A DNA stretch of 64,000 nucleotides, taken from Dolomedes plantarius. Taxonomy: Eukaryota > Arthropoda > Arachnida > Araneae > Dolomedidae. Position numbers and translations under genes: made by a program. Location: contig OU015501.1 in assembly GCA_907164885.2 (NCBI GenBank), forward strand, positions 25,181,591 to 25,245,590, written 5' to 3'. Below are positions 49,576-59,317 of the stretch, piece after piece (the stretch's first letter is position 1; every line of letters begins with the position of its first letter). The notes beneath the pieces are model-generated. The model made no database searches, had not been told where the DNA came from, and saw nothing but the letters and a program-made list of their open reading frames with translations.

Positions 49576-51151
49576 TTATATGAGCCGTTGTCGTTTAGAG
49601 GGTCCTGGCTGAGGTTCTTCGAAGGCGGCGAGTCCTGGCACAGGTTCGGGTTGTTCTGTCGTCAGAGTCGGGGCTTGTTCATCTGGAAAATGAAAGAGGT
49701 GAAGAGAAAACAACAACTTGTGATCATATCTTAAGGAGAGATGAGTGATTACGAAATAGATTGTGAGATTAGACATACCTTCCGCATCATGTAAGCGTAT
49801 TTCTTCAGTCTGTACCCATGACGTGAAAGGCGCTGTATCCGTCGATTGTATATACATTAAAATCAGCATTGTCGTCACCTGCTGTGAAAAGCATGGCTGG
49901 TTAACTTTCAGCGGATCGCTGCTGACAGCTGATGCTTCCAGGCGGACAGCCTCTGTGTAAGTCGAACAAAATCCCAATGAGGAAACCACATCGACTAATT
50001 TCCTTGAGCCGTACTTCTTGTGCAGAAACACTGCCAACCCTACGAGGACTGGTGAAATGAATGATATGGGCTTCACTGCTGCTACAAGACTATGAGCCAG
50101 TGCTGTGTTCTTCTTCTTCCACATATCATGGTCCCCACGTTTTTTGTTTAGTACAACTGTTTCCATAAATGTACGGAGACTTTCAGGAATGAGTTCCTCA
50201 TTTCCTTCCAAAAATTGATCAGGTGAGGGGTACTGTGCGGTCTCATAAACCTGGCTCCGGATACCCTCAACAACAATTGCAGCAGCCGTCTTAATAATCC
50301 GGAGTTTTTCCTCTTGTTCATTTTTTAACGCCTGCTGGTACCAAGCATCATCTAAAATTTTATACCCTGTGTTTTTGAAACACTACCAGCTTCTTGTTTG
50401 GAGAAAAGGTCATTATTATATCGCTTCCATATTTTTTGAGTAGATGAGCTTTAACTGTCTTTATGTCAGGACGATAATCCCCCTTGATTTGGTCCACCAA
50501 CTCGTCTAGCGTAAACTGACATTCTCCATCACTATTCTCAAGATAAGTGTAGACATATTCCATTGCTGCTTCAACATGATTGGCGAATGGACCCCTTTTT
50601 CTCTTCTCTTGAATTTTTGGGCGATTGTACAATTTTCTCATGCATAAACTATGATACTGACAATCAGAAACCACCAAGTCTGAGACAGGCAAAAGACGTT
50701 TGATTATGGCTTGTCCATACTCATCACCACGTTCTTCTGCCCTTTTTATGATAGTTTCCTTGACTTTCAAAATTCGAACCTGATACACAATATTACGATT
50801 GGTTTTCTTTTTTCTTTGTTGTTCTATAAAGTCAGGTGTTATGACGAGGCCACACATAAAACAATGAGTTTTGAAATTGAAATGCGCTTCAGTAGAACGT
50901 CTTTTGACTTGCTCTCTACCCTGTTCCGCCTTCTTCAAATGAGCTGCAATCATTCTTTTATTAATGTAGTTTGTACGACATCGCTCATGAACATCAACTG
51001 CAGATTTTTCACGTAGCTGAACATGCTCACCATCCTTCCTCTTCTTTCTTGACTCGATAAACGTTTTCAAACCTCTTTGCCACACCGTTATCACCTTCTC
51101 TACGTTATTATCCAGCACTTCATCACAAATAAAACACACATTTGAAGCCAT
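49576..51151 (-). pseudogene. Two-zinc-module mobile-element protein, frameshifted and internally deleted
   Basis: The start is ATG 51151 (MASNVCFICDEVLDN). Two similar zinc-type modules follow: C6-x2-C9 with H55-x2-C58 (VHERCRTNY) and C97-x2-C100 with H167-x2-C170 (YHSLCMRKLY), the latter within a lysine/arginine-rich context. A frame change near 50370-50376 (a run of A residues) leads into KILDDAWYQQALKNEQEEKL, then SFISPVLVGLAVFLHKKYGS and LVDVVSSLGFCSTYTE. A second shift near 49881-49892 leads into DNADFNVYTIDGYSAFHVMG. From memory, proteins with such D-N-A-D-F-N/T-x-DG/FH-x-MG motifs occur as mobile-element products in arthropods and cnidarians. The following, presumably catalytic, part is missing. 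A predicted 96-bp intron (GTATGT donor at 49778, TTTCCAG acceptor at 49683) precedes the last exon, which ends PGPSKRQRLI. Function: probably a transposase, not proven. Confidence 0.7.
49683..49778 (-). other. Predicted 96-bp phase-1 intron in the long-TIR element gene
   Basis: The donor reads G|GTATGT and the acceptor TCATTTTCCAG|AT on the minus strand. Splicing joins HDAE to EQAPTL through a GAT codon. The length is a multiple of three and there is no stop, so the unspliced frame also stays open. Confidence 0.55.
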
Positions 51152-51217
51152 TTTTAACACTACGCGTAAATATAACTTTTGAATCCTGTTGTCGTTGGAT
51201 TCTAATAGCGCATACAG

Positions 51218-51550
51218 ATTGGTACAGAGTTCTCTGCATCTGCCAGTGATTTATGTTCCTCTCTGTACTCTGTATATGCGTGGATCTCCTCCTCTGGCGG
51301 TCCGATGCATAGCATCAAAGGAGAACCCGAGGTCCCGGGGGTCAAATGGTGACAGTGGGGGCGGGGGACACTAGATCAAGAAACACGAGGGACCTTGTGG
51401 GCTTGAATGGGGGGGGGTTCTAAATGGGGGAATATCTGGAAGACACGTGTTCATTGGAATGGGGGTGGTTCTAAATACCGTGTCTAATGTTACCGTGACT
51501 AATGTGATGACAGGAGTCGGGGATCTGCAGGCAGAGAACTCTGTACCAAT
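51218..51550. repeat. Perfect 20-bp inverted repeat pair upstream of the long-TIR element gene
   Basis: ATTGGTACAGAGTTCTCTGC (51218-51237) recurs reversed at 51531-51550. The enclosed 333 bp is G-rich (a G9 run near 51410) and begins about 65 bases upstream of the gene start. It could be a MITE nested in the element or part of its promoter region. Confidence 0.75.
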
Positions 51551-51694
51551 GTATATGCACCATAACACTGAACTATTTACTTCCTTCGCACTGCCACTGG
51601 TAGGAATCGGATGGCCGGTGTTTTATTTTTGTTTTTTTTGGAGGGTGGAGGGGAGGAAAACCTCGGGAACAATATGAAGGGACTTGAGACTGGG

Positions 51695-51728
51695 TCAACA
51701 CCCCTATATCGGATATAGGGGGTGTTGA
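51695..51728. repeat. Near-perfect palindrome, 16-bp arms
   Basis: TCAACACCCCTATATC faces GGATATAGGGGGTGTTGA. The only discrepancy is one extra G in the run. It lies in the same G-rich segment of the long-TIR element. Confidence 0.85.
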
Positions 51729-51945
51729 TTGGGTACGCATGTACACGATGACGTAGTTGGCCTTGAATCGTCTGTGAAGGAATCGAATGGAAGGAAAGAG
51801 GGCTTTTAAACCAAACGGGTCAGTTATAAAATCATTTGGTGAGACTCGCCGAGAATAAATAACATGAAAAGACGTACAAGACGGAATTATATTTGCACAG
51901 AATCTAAATACAATGTGATTTTGAAAATCCTACATTGTATTCGAA

Positions 51946-52352
51946 GGAGGAATTAAATGACAGCCTTTAATGATAAGTTTTGGAGTGTAAAAAGTGGGTT
52001 TTTGCGGAGCCAGCCGAAATACTCCAATTTTCAAATAGCGCTTGAGCCCAAACGGTCCGTCGGAGAAAAAAACCTAAATAGTGAAATTTGTAGGAAATTT
52101 TATGTACTTTAATTTTAATAAATGGGGTTATATACGAAAAGTTGATAGTTTCCGAGTTATAAGCAAAAAACCACCAAAAAATGAAAATTTTCACCTTTTT
52201 TTTTCATTTTTTTCAATGTTGCGTCACGAAATTTTGTTAACAAACCTCAGATTCGGATTCAGCACCCCAAAAAACATATAAAATAGAAGAAATCAAAACT
52301 ACCCCAAAATTTTCCCTCGAGGGCCCCTTTTGAGCACAAATTGACTGGACTA
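51946..52352. repeat. Right arm of the long-TIR element
   Basis: Inverted copy of 48958-49363. Both arms keep a matching open frame (SYITPFIKIKVHKISYKF on each). This follows from DNA identity and is not by itself evidence of a protein. Confidence 0.88.
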
Positions 52353-52355
52353 ATC

Positions 52356-55300
52356 AGTTTCATTGTATAATAACCAATAAATGCCGAAAATCGGTAATGG
52401 CTTGGAATCTAAAGAAGATCATTTAATTTTTAAATAAATTTTGTGATTTTATGAACACCCAACGTGGAGTCTTAAAATATTGCATTTAATGAATTTTTAG
52501 ACATATTGATCAGATAAATGAAGTATTGAAAATTCATATATTTGTACATAAACTTATGTTGCAGTGGTTTCAAGGACCTATAAACATTACTCTATGTCAG
52601 TTACGTAATAATAGGCATTTTAATCATATGTTCACATACTATTCTCGAACGAAAGGTATTTCAATAGCCACACGAAGAAAATAGTTTTGAACAGGAAAAC
52701 TTGAAGAAACAAATTTTTATGCTGTACCTGAAGCAACGAGGAATTTGTATTGTATCATCCAAATAACGTAGATGATCTTAGTATGATCTAAATAACATAA
52801 ATACTTTTCATAAAGTGAGAATTTTATTAACGAATATGTTTTAATAGATGCGCTTTTTAGTATAAAACATCGTACAACAACAGATAGCCACCTTTTGTCC
52901 TTAAAATGATAGTAAATTACACATGCCCTTACATGTCCTTACAGTAATACATATTTTAATCACTCCAGCATGTTAGATTTTCCAGTCTTCAGCGAAATCG
53001 AGCGAAAAATCCTTGAAAAAGCCAATGTACTTTTGTATGTCTCACATTAGATTCTTGACTACACACACATGATTGTAGACAGTTTTACTGTTACTTGTTT
53101 CATAATCTAGCTACATGCTTATTAAATTTAATCATTCATTTCTCGTTGTATAAACCTATATACATACGTATATATATATTCTCGATCTCACAATTCAACA
53201 ATATTTCGTCGTCATTGTGTAGCTGAAGATTTTAATCAAATTCAAAATTTGTATCTGGAAAGGACATAATGTAATTCTATTATAAAAAATGTCCTATTTC
53301 CTACAATTACATTCAGAGAGTAGAAATCGCTTACACAATTGACAGCAAAATTAGCATAGTTATGGCCAGTAGTTTTATGATTGCAGGAAACTCCTCCATG
53401 TAGTTTTTCAAGATAGCTAATAAACTTTTGATTTTATGAAATTTATCCAAAATATTTTTGTGCAACGCTTTAAAAGTCTCAAAAATTAATTTTGACTCCA
53501 TACTTTCGTCACTAGAATTCTCTAACAGATAAAAAACTGAATATTAAAATGAATTAAACATGGTTTAGAATGGTTTAGAATGAATTTTAAAAAGCTGGAA
53601 CAACTAAACCATTTTTCAGTGTCTTTAGATTTAAATACACTCTTTTAAAAATGCAAATAAAACAACTTTAGATATTGAAGGTTAAAAATGGTTTAACGTT
53701 TTTTATTGTTTAACTATATTCAAATGTAGATTGGATGTTAATAAGTCCCCCAAAGTGTTGCATTTGTTAATAATATATTGAAATATGAGCGTAAAGTGAA
53801 ATATTTCCTATGTATGAAGTACGTACGTGAATATCAATATTTAATCTTATGAAGTGAATTTCTCCAGTTCCTTTCGGAGAAATTAATCCGAAAAAAGCCT
53901 CTTACACATTCGTTTTTATCCTGCGAGTCCCTTAATTCGAGCAACGTGTTGCGGAAGTCCTCGTTTGACTGTTCTCATCGGCAGATCTTTCGCAATCATT
54001 TTCGAGATGATGAAAATACAAATCAAAAGCCTTACTAAAGAAATGAAAACGGCGAGTTCCTTTTCGTAAGCCGTTTGTCAATTTACTGTCGCAGTGTGTG
54101 CCGCTTTTTCTCACAAAGACGTGGGCGTAAAATGTTCGAGCACCGAGAGTACATATAAATGCAACCCAGGCAAATAAAAGCTAATATTAACTCACTGCAA
54201 AATAATCTATTGTAGCACGGGAGACGGCTTCAAAACACTGATGAAAGAATTCGGTATCATAGCTCCGCTCGCCTCGTTTAATCCTGTTTACGAAAATTTC
54301 TCTTGTGTTGATTGTGCTGAAAAATCTCTCGCATTCCGCTTTCAAACAATTGCTTTAATTAAACAAATAGAGTCCCAGGAGTACATACGCCTGCTCTAGC
54401 GCGAGCAGAATCCTTTTATTAGAGAGAGATCAAATAAAGGAACGGGGGGGGGGAGCGACTTCCCCGACTGTCGTTTGGCAAGCTTATTACAGAACGTGAT
54501 TTAGATCCGAACAAAAAATCACTCTGTAAATTGTATATTGAGAGAGCTATATTGACTGAAGGGTGCCAAATTATTTTGTGCGAGAGTCATCTGTAAGGGG
54601 ATTCACAGAAGATTTGGCACTAAATAGCCAATTAAAAACACTCCTCCCATACAATGACTCGAGAAAGTCGGCAGTCGCACTGAAGTATCCAACACGGTGG
54701 CGTTCCAACAGAAAAAGGCAACTGAAAGATACGTTGCACAAAAAGTAACATTTACCGTTCCGATGAGAAGTAGCAACATCTTAATTAAAGTTCAAACCAA
54801 AAATTGTTTCTTAACATTCCCTGCTGTTCTGGTGAGACACATCGGTTTTCATGCTGCTCTCAATTATCATGAATTAAATTAGTAGACAGAGCAGACACTG
54901 GTATCGTGGAAGGGTACACTCAAATCGGTTTCAGAACTGTAGCGCAATTATATCTGATACCCGTCTGTGTTAATAAGGAAAATTTAACTTTTTACCACAA
55001 GAAAGTTGCTTTACTAAACGCATATATGTTAAGACATATGTATATATGAACAATGCTGGTTGGTTTAGATTGCAAGGGCTATCCTTCGTTACACTTAGAC
55101 GGGGCTTACGCTTTATAAAACATTCCAAACTGGTTCAGATATCCATGCCGACACTGGAAATCTAAGCCACAGACTCTGGTATCAAATGCTGAAACCAGAG
55201 ACAATTTTAAAGGAAAGCAGTTTATTTTTATAATTAATTTGTTTTTAAATGAATGCACTCCAGGGACTATTGAGAAAAAAATTCTTTGTTAATGCTTAAT

Positions 55301-55504
55301 GGCCCAATCTCTATGTATAAAACAGTATTTTAAAAGTAAATTTTTAAGCTGTTTCAGTAACTTCTTTTAAGTTTGCATTTAAAATAATAATCTGCGCGTT
55401 ATAAAATTTATATCACGAGAAAGATAAAAAAACTCCATTAAAATGAAATATTTTTCGAATCTTTACCTTCCTTTCTGATTTTTTGATGAATTTTAAAGAT
55501 TAAT
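52356..55504. other. Stretch without a supported gene; GC-richer part at about 53880-54880
   Basis: The first 1.5 kb is AT-rich and empty, with a small TATACATACGTATATATAT tract near 53158. The part from about 53880 to 54880 is less AT-rich and contains a G11-type run near 54442 and small frames (53932-54114, 54563-54748, 54697-54882). None carries a motif I know. The final 350 bases may be the body of the Helitron whose 3' end follows. Confidence 0.5.
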
Positions 55505-55769
55505 TTTAGAATTTAATTATTAAATGCTGATCACGTGATTTCTTTTTCTGGTACTTAAAATTTATCGTCACGTGCATAACAACGTATAGACAAAAAAAAA
55601 ATTTGTTTTCTTGCTAATGCGGCAGACGATTGGATATTATCCAAAAAAATATTAAAGTACAGTAAGAGATATGTTCTTCGAACTGTACTATATTCTTTAG
55701 TATGTCTTATTAGATTTAATTTGAATATTTTCTTCTACATTATTTTGTCTATAAAAATATCCCTCAGGA

Positions 55770-55806
<37 letters not shown>

Positions 55807-55879
55807 ACATTAATTGCATATATTGACCGTTGTATTTAATTTGAATGTACTCCGTAGCGAAGTGCGGGTTTTCAGCTAG
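55505..55879 (+). mobile_element. Helitron 3' end, second copy of the 28964-32387 family
   Basis: The stretch aligns with about 31885-32387. Shared blocks are TATTAAATGC, GATCACG-GATTTCTTTT, CGTCACGTGCATAACAACG and ATTAAA-TACAGTAA-AGAT, then the end CCGTAGCGAAG-GCGGG-TTTCAGCTAG. The terminal hairpin is weakened by a base change in each arm. An (AT)n tract (55773-55804) lies inside, and the helicase coding remnant present in the first copy is missing. The 5' part cannot be traced. Confidence 0.85.
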
Positions 55880-56011
55880 TATATTCATATAACAAGTTGT
55901 ACGAAAAATCTCGGGCAAATATTTATCCGGTTACCTCTCAAAACGGGACTCTTCCTGTTTCAGAATCCCGGTAGCTACTCGACCCTCATCATGTGATACA
56001 TTGATAAAGAT
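55880..56011. other. Short spacer, nothing seen
   Basis: This is sequence between two mobile elements, and I see no feature in it. Confidence 0.6.
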
Positions 56012-56386
56012 TTAAGGCTGTTGTGTACTAACCTTATTGGATTCGCTCACCCCAATGTTTACCTATGGAGAAGATTTGTCTACTATTTACAGCTGCATAG
56101 GTGCTTATAATCCAATAAAAATGATATTTTCAGATAGCCTGAACTTTCCTGCACCTTGCAACAAGATTCATTTACAAATTCTATATCATATTTTTACCCC
56201 GAATAATTAAAATTTTAAAATATTATTCGGATTAAAAAAAATGAAAAATGCCCAAGGTGTAAAATTATTACAGAGTACAATTTAAAAACAACTTTAAATC
56301 CAAATCGGCAATCCTTGAAGAAATATTTTCCATAGGTTAATATTGAGGTGAGCGAATCCAATAGGGTTAGTACACAGTTGCCTTAA
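56012..56386 (-). mobile_element. TTAA-ended MITE, copy 2 (375 bp), inverted relative to copy 1
   Basis: The ends read TTAAGGCTGTTGTGTACTAA on the left and TTAAGGCAACTGTGTACTAA on the complement of the right, each continuing with CCTATTGGATTCGCTCACC-type sequence. The complement aligns with 38816-39268 from end to end, including TTTACACC, TGGGCATTTTT, GTTCAGGCTATCTG-AAATATC and AGCTGTAAATAGTAGACAA. Copy 2 is shorter through deletions in the middle and lacks the duplicated CACCTCAAT part. There is no coding content. Confidence 0.88.
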
Positions 56387-56976
56387 ATACATGATTCGGG
56401 AGTGAGTCTGAAGTAAAAATGATGTTTGTTGTCAATACAGTTAAAAATACATTTTAAAGAATTACTGTAGAAAAATGTTGAGAAAGAAGGTAAGCAAAAA
56501 TAATCAACTATAATGTTGGAATATCGGTATTAGAATATCTACCTAAGTATAGATAAATTAAACAGTACAGTTGGTGTTAAGTAGCAAATTAATTATACGT
56601 ATTTGCGAAGAATTCTGAGCCTAAATATGAGCAGATATATTAAATGGTTTCTCTACGAATGCTCGCTTAATCCATATGTATACGTTGTGATTTAGCAATT
56701 AGTTTAAAACCTTTTCCTTTAATTACTGCTGCAACTTGACGAGGCATGTATTCTCTCCAAATTACAGTAGATATAAAGAAGAATAAGATTTACAATACAG
56801 TGAAGTAGGGAAGTGTTTATAGTTTTGCGCTTAATTCAAAATTTTGATTCAAAAGCAATTTTTGAATTCGTCGTATGAAAGTTTTCACATGTGTTCATTA
56901 TTTTTTGACGGTAATTAAGAAATTTTTTTCAGGAGGTATAGGTATTTTAAGCAGCAATCTTCGTTCTTTCATTTAA
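56387..56976. other. AT-rich stretch without a supported gene
   Basis: Nothing recognisable lies between the MITE and the compound microsatellite. Confidence 0.6.
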
Positions 56977-56981
56977 TATAT

Positions 56982-57075
<94 letters not shown>

Positions 57076-57125
57076 ACCACACACACACCCACACACACAC
57101 ACATATATATAGATATATATATATA
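56977..57125. repeat. Compound (CATA)n-(CA)n-(AT)n microsatellite
   Basis: CATA units, then about 100 bases of CA repeat with few interruptions, then a short AT run that meets the mariner left end. The cysteine/valine-rich frames here are artefacts. Confidence 0.98.
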
Positions 57126-58098
57126 CTCGTACAGTCAATAAATTCGGGGACTTTATTTACTGCAACAACGAATACACTTACAAAGTCTTCTGAACACAAT
57201 TACCTTCGAAATAATGTCCTTCCACGACTATACACTTCTGCCAGCGTTGATACAGCTTCTGGAAACAGTCCTGGAAACCATTGCGTGAGAGCTGTCTTAA
57301 AGCGGTTGTCCCTGTTGCCATCACTTCCTCGGCATTTGCAAACCGCTTGCCCTTGATGCGATCTTCAGTTTCGGGAACAGGTAGAAATCGCAGAGAGCGA
57401 GGTCTGGGAAATACGGGGGATGTGGCAGAACTCTGGTGCCGTGTTTAACAAGGGCTTGTTGCACCATCAGAGATCGGTGCGCCGGGACATTGTCATACAA
57501 CAACATCCACATGTTGGGTTTCCAAACGTGTGGACGTTTACCACGGATTGCCTCCCGGAGACGACGAAGAACATGTGCATACCATTTGTTGACGATGTTA
57601 CCTTGTGTTTGGCGCAGCTTGTCCTTCTGGACCTTGCGCCAATAAACTTCAACCAACCAAACACCTACTGCTCCTACGCTTTGGATGTTCGCCTCCGTTT
57701 GTAGGGTCACTGGCCACCCACTTCACGGATCATCTGCCACAGCGTCTCTCCCATTTTTAAACAAGCTGTACCATTTGAAAACTTTCGATCTGCACATAGC
57801 TTCGTCTCGATACGCTTTATGCAGTAACTGTAACGTTTCTGCAGTGGGTTTTCCTAATTTGTAGCAGAATTTAATGTTGGAGCGTTGCTCCAAAAAGGAC
57901 ATTTTGCTACATCGACATCATAGGCTGGCAGTCTGCAGCCAAATGGTGAACTGCGCGCCTTAGCAGTTGTGCAAAGCCTCATGTGACGTCTCACGCGTAC
58001 ACAGATAATCAGACTTGCAAACCACATCGTTATTTCGGTTCCCCCACACACCGGGCATGAGGGGGGAGGGTAGTCCCCGAACTTATTGACTATACGAG
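57126..58098 (-). mobile_element. Mariner transposon, internally deleted (973 bp)
   Basis: The inverted ends are CTCGTACAGTCAATAAATTC on the left and CTCGTATAGTCAATAAGTTC on the complement of the right; both continue with GGGGAC. TA flanks both ends (57124-57125 and 58099-58100). Full-length mariners are about 1.3 kb, so roughly 0.3 kb is missing, in line with the gap in the transposase. The element sits between microsatellites on both sides. Confidence 0.9.
57178..57902 (-). pseudogene. Mariner transposase pseudogene with stop, deletion and frameshift
   Basis: The start is ATG 57902 ([20 protein letters not shown]), the usual mariner N terminus with the first helix-turn-helix (RSKVFKWYSLFKNGRDAVADDP). 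A TGA interrupts the DDP-x-SG-x-P signature near 57733. After TLQTEANIQSV the sequence jumps to EVYWRKVQKDKLRQT, so the second HTH and the first catalytic Asp (the GDESW region) are deleted. The block LLYDNVPAHRS (second Asp) and LPHPPYFPDLALCDFYLFPK (third Asp of DD34D) remain. A frameshift near 57350 then shifts the C terminus, which ends FQKLYQRWQKCIVVEGHYFE and a stop at 57178. It is clearly dead. Confidence 0.93.
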
Positions 58099-58127
58099 TA
58101 TATATATATATATATATATATATATAC

Positions 58128-58182
<55 letters not shown>

Positions 58183-58226
58183 TATATATATATATATAGA
58201 TAGATAGATAGATGAGATAGATAGAT
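58099..58226. repeat. (AT)n-(GATA)n microsatellite
   Basis: AT repeat with a CGTATA interruption, then GATA/GATAGATAGATA units starting near 58180. Confidence 0.97.
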
Positions 58227-59317
58227 TTATTTATTTATTTTAAGTTTTCTTTTTATTTTCCTAACTATATTTTCCCAAACTTAAATTTTTTTAAAGAAAA
58301 ATTCGAATTTCTCTAATGTTTCTGAGGACTGCAATTAAGATAGGGTAAATTAACTGCTAGTTGACAGTAATGTTAAAATAAAGGATTATCAATGAATGTA
58401 TAACAGACAGGTAGTTAGTTTGTAATTTTCTTAATGGAATGAACATAAATATTACGAAACTGGAGTAGTAAATATTACAGTGTATAAATTTTGTTATTAT
58501 GCAGTTTTTTTATTGACTTTCATTAAAACTGTTTAGTAGATATGGGATTTAATGACATTAGATTTTTTTAAATTTATTAAAAATTTCGAAAGGGGGGGGG
58601 GAGAAAGAAATTTGTTTCAGTAATTTTTTATCAGTTTTCGTTTTGTCTCTTCGTGATGCTATTAAACAGAGCATGTTCGCGATTACTTTTGCAAACATGT
58701 GCATTTTCTGAGAAGAAATAGCTTTATTCTTCATTACGCATCTACTTAACAACTGATTTAATGAGAATGCACTTTAATCGAATAAAAATTGGATTTTTTA
58801 AGATATCACAGTGTTTCCCTCATTGATTAATAAATTTAAACGGTTTTAGGCGCATCTATGAGACAAAGGAGATTCGATTCTACATTGAATTAAATTAGAA
58901 ATTGTAATTTTGAGTTCGAGTTTGGACAGATTCCATGCGAAAGAACTGATAAAATGAACTATTTACTGTTCGAACGGTGAGTTTCATTACAATAACATTT
59001 GAAACGCTAATGCTATAAGAAATAGAGCGAGTGTAGGTAAATTGAATCCAGTCTTCTTGATTGATGTATATGGAACAACTAAAATACAAAATTTAAATCA
59101 TTCAAAAACATTTAGACTTTTTTTTTGACCATGAATTACGGTTCCTAAACCTTCATTGTTATTTCATATTGTAAGTTATATAAGATTATTTTCTTTTATT
59201 GGTTAGAAATGTGTGTTATTTATGTTCTGCACATAACTAGTGATTTTATGTTGATGTAAATAGTCAGAATTTTTCAAAAATTTTCGGTGTAAGTAAATTG
59301 CTTATTTCTTCAACGAA
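58227..59317. other. AT-rich stretch without a supported gene
   Basis: A G10 run lies near 58592-58601. No supported gene. Confidence 0.6.

Larger units (their letters stand above)
48958..52352 (-). mobile_element. DNA transposon with terminal inverted repeats of about 406 bp, unassigned superfamily
   Basis: The arms at 48958-49363 and 51946-52352 are inverted copies. They begin TAGTCCAGTCAAATTGTG (left) and TAGTCCAGTCAATTTGTG (complement of the right). They share long blocks such as GATTCGGATTCAGCACCCC and CAAAATTTCGTGACGCAACA (one orientation each). The outside bases are ATC on both sides (48955-48957 and 52353-52355), a possible 3-bp target duplication. A TA duplication, with TA counted outside the repeat, is equally compatible. 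A single degraded minus-strand gene with an intron occupies 49576-51151. Between gene and right arm lies a GC-rich 0.7-kb segment. I cannot place the element in a superfamily from sequence alone. Confidence 0.85.

Noticed and set aside
50711..51016. 101-residue plus-strand frame
   Set aside because: It is a shadow of the minus-strand zinc-module gene.
57420..57704. Plus-strand frames across the mariner
   Set aside because: They are antisense shadows of the mariner transposase.
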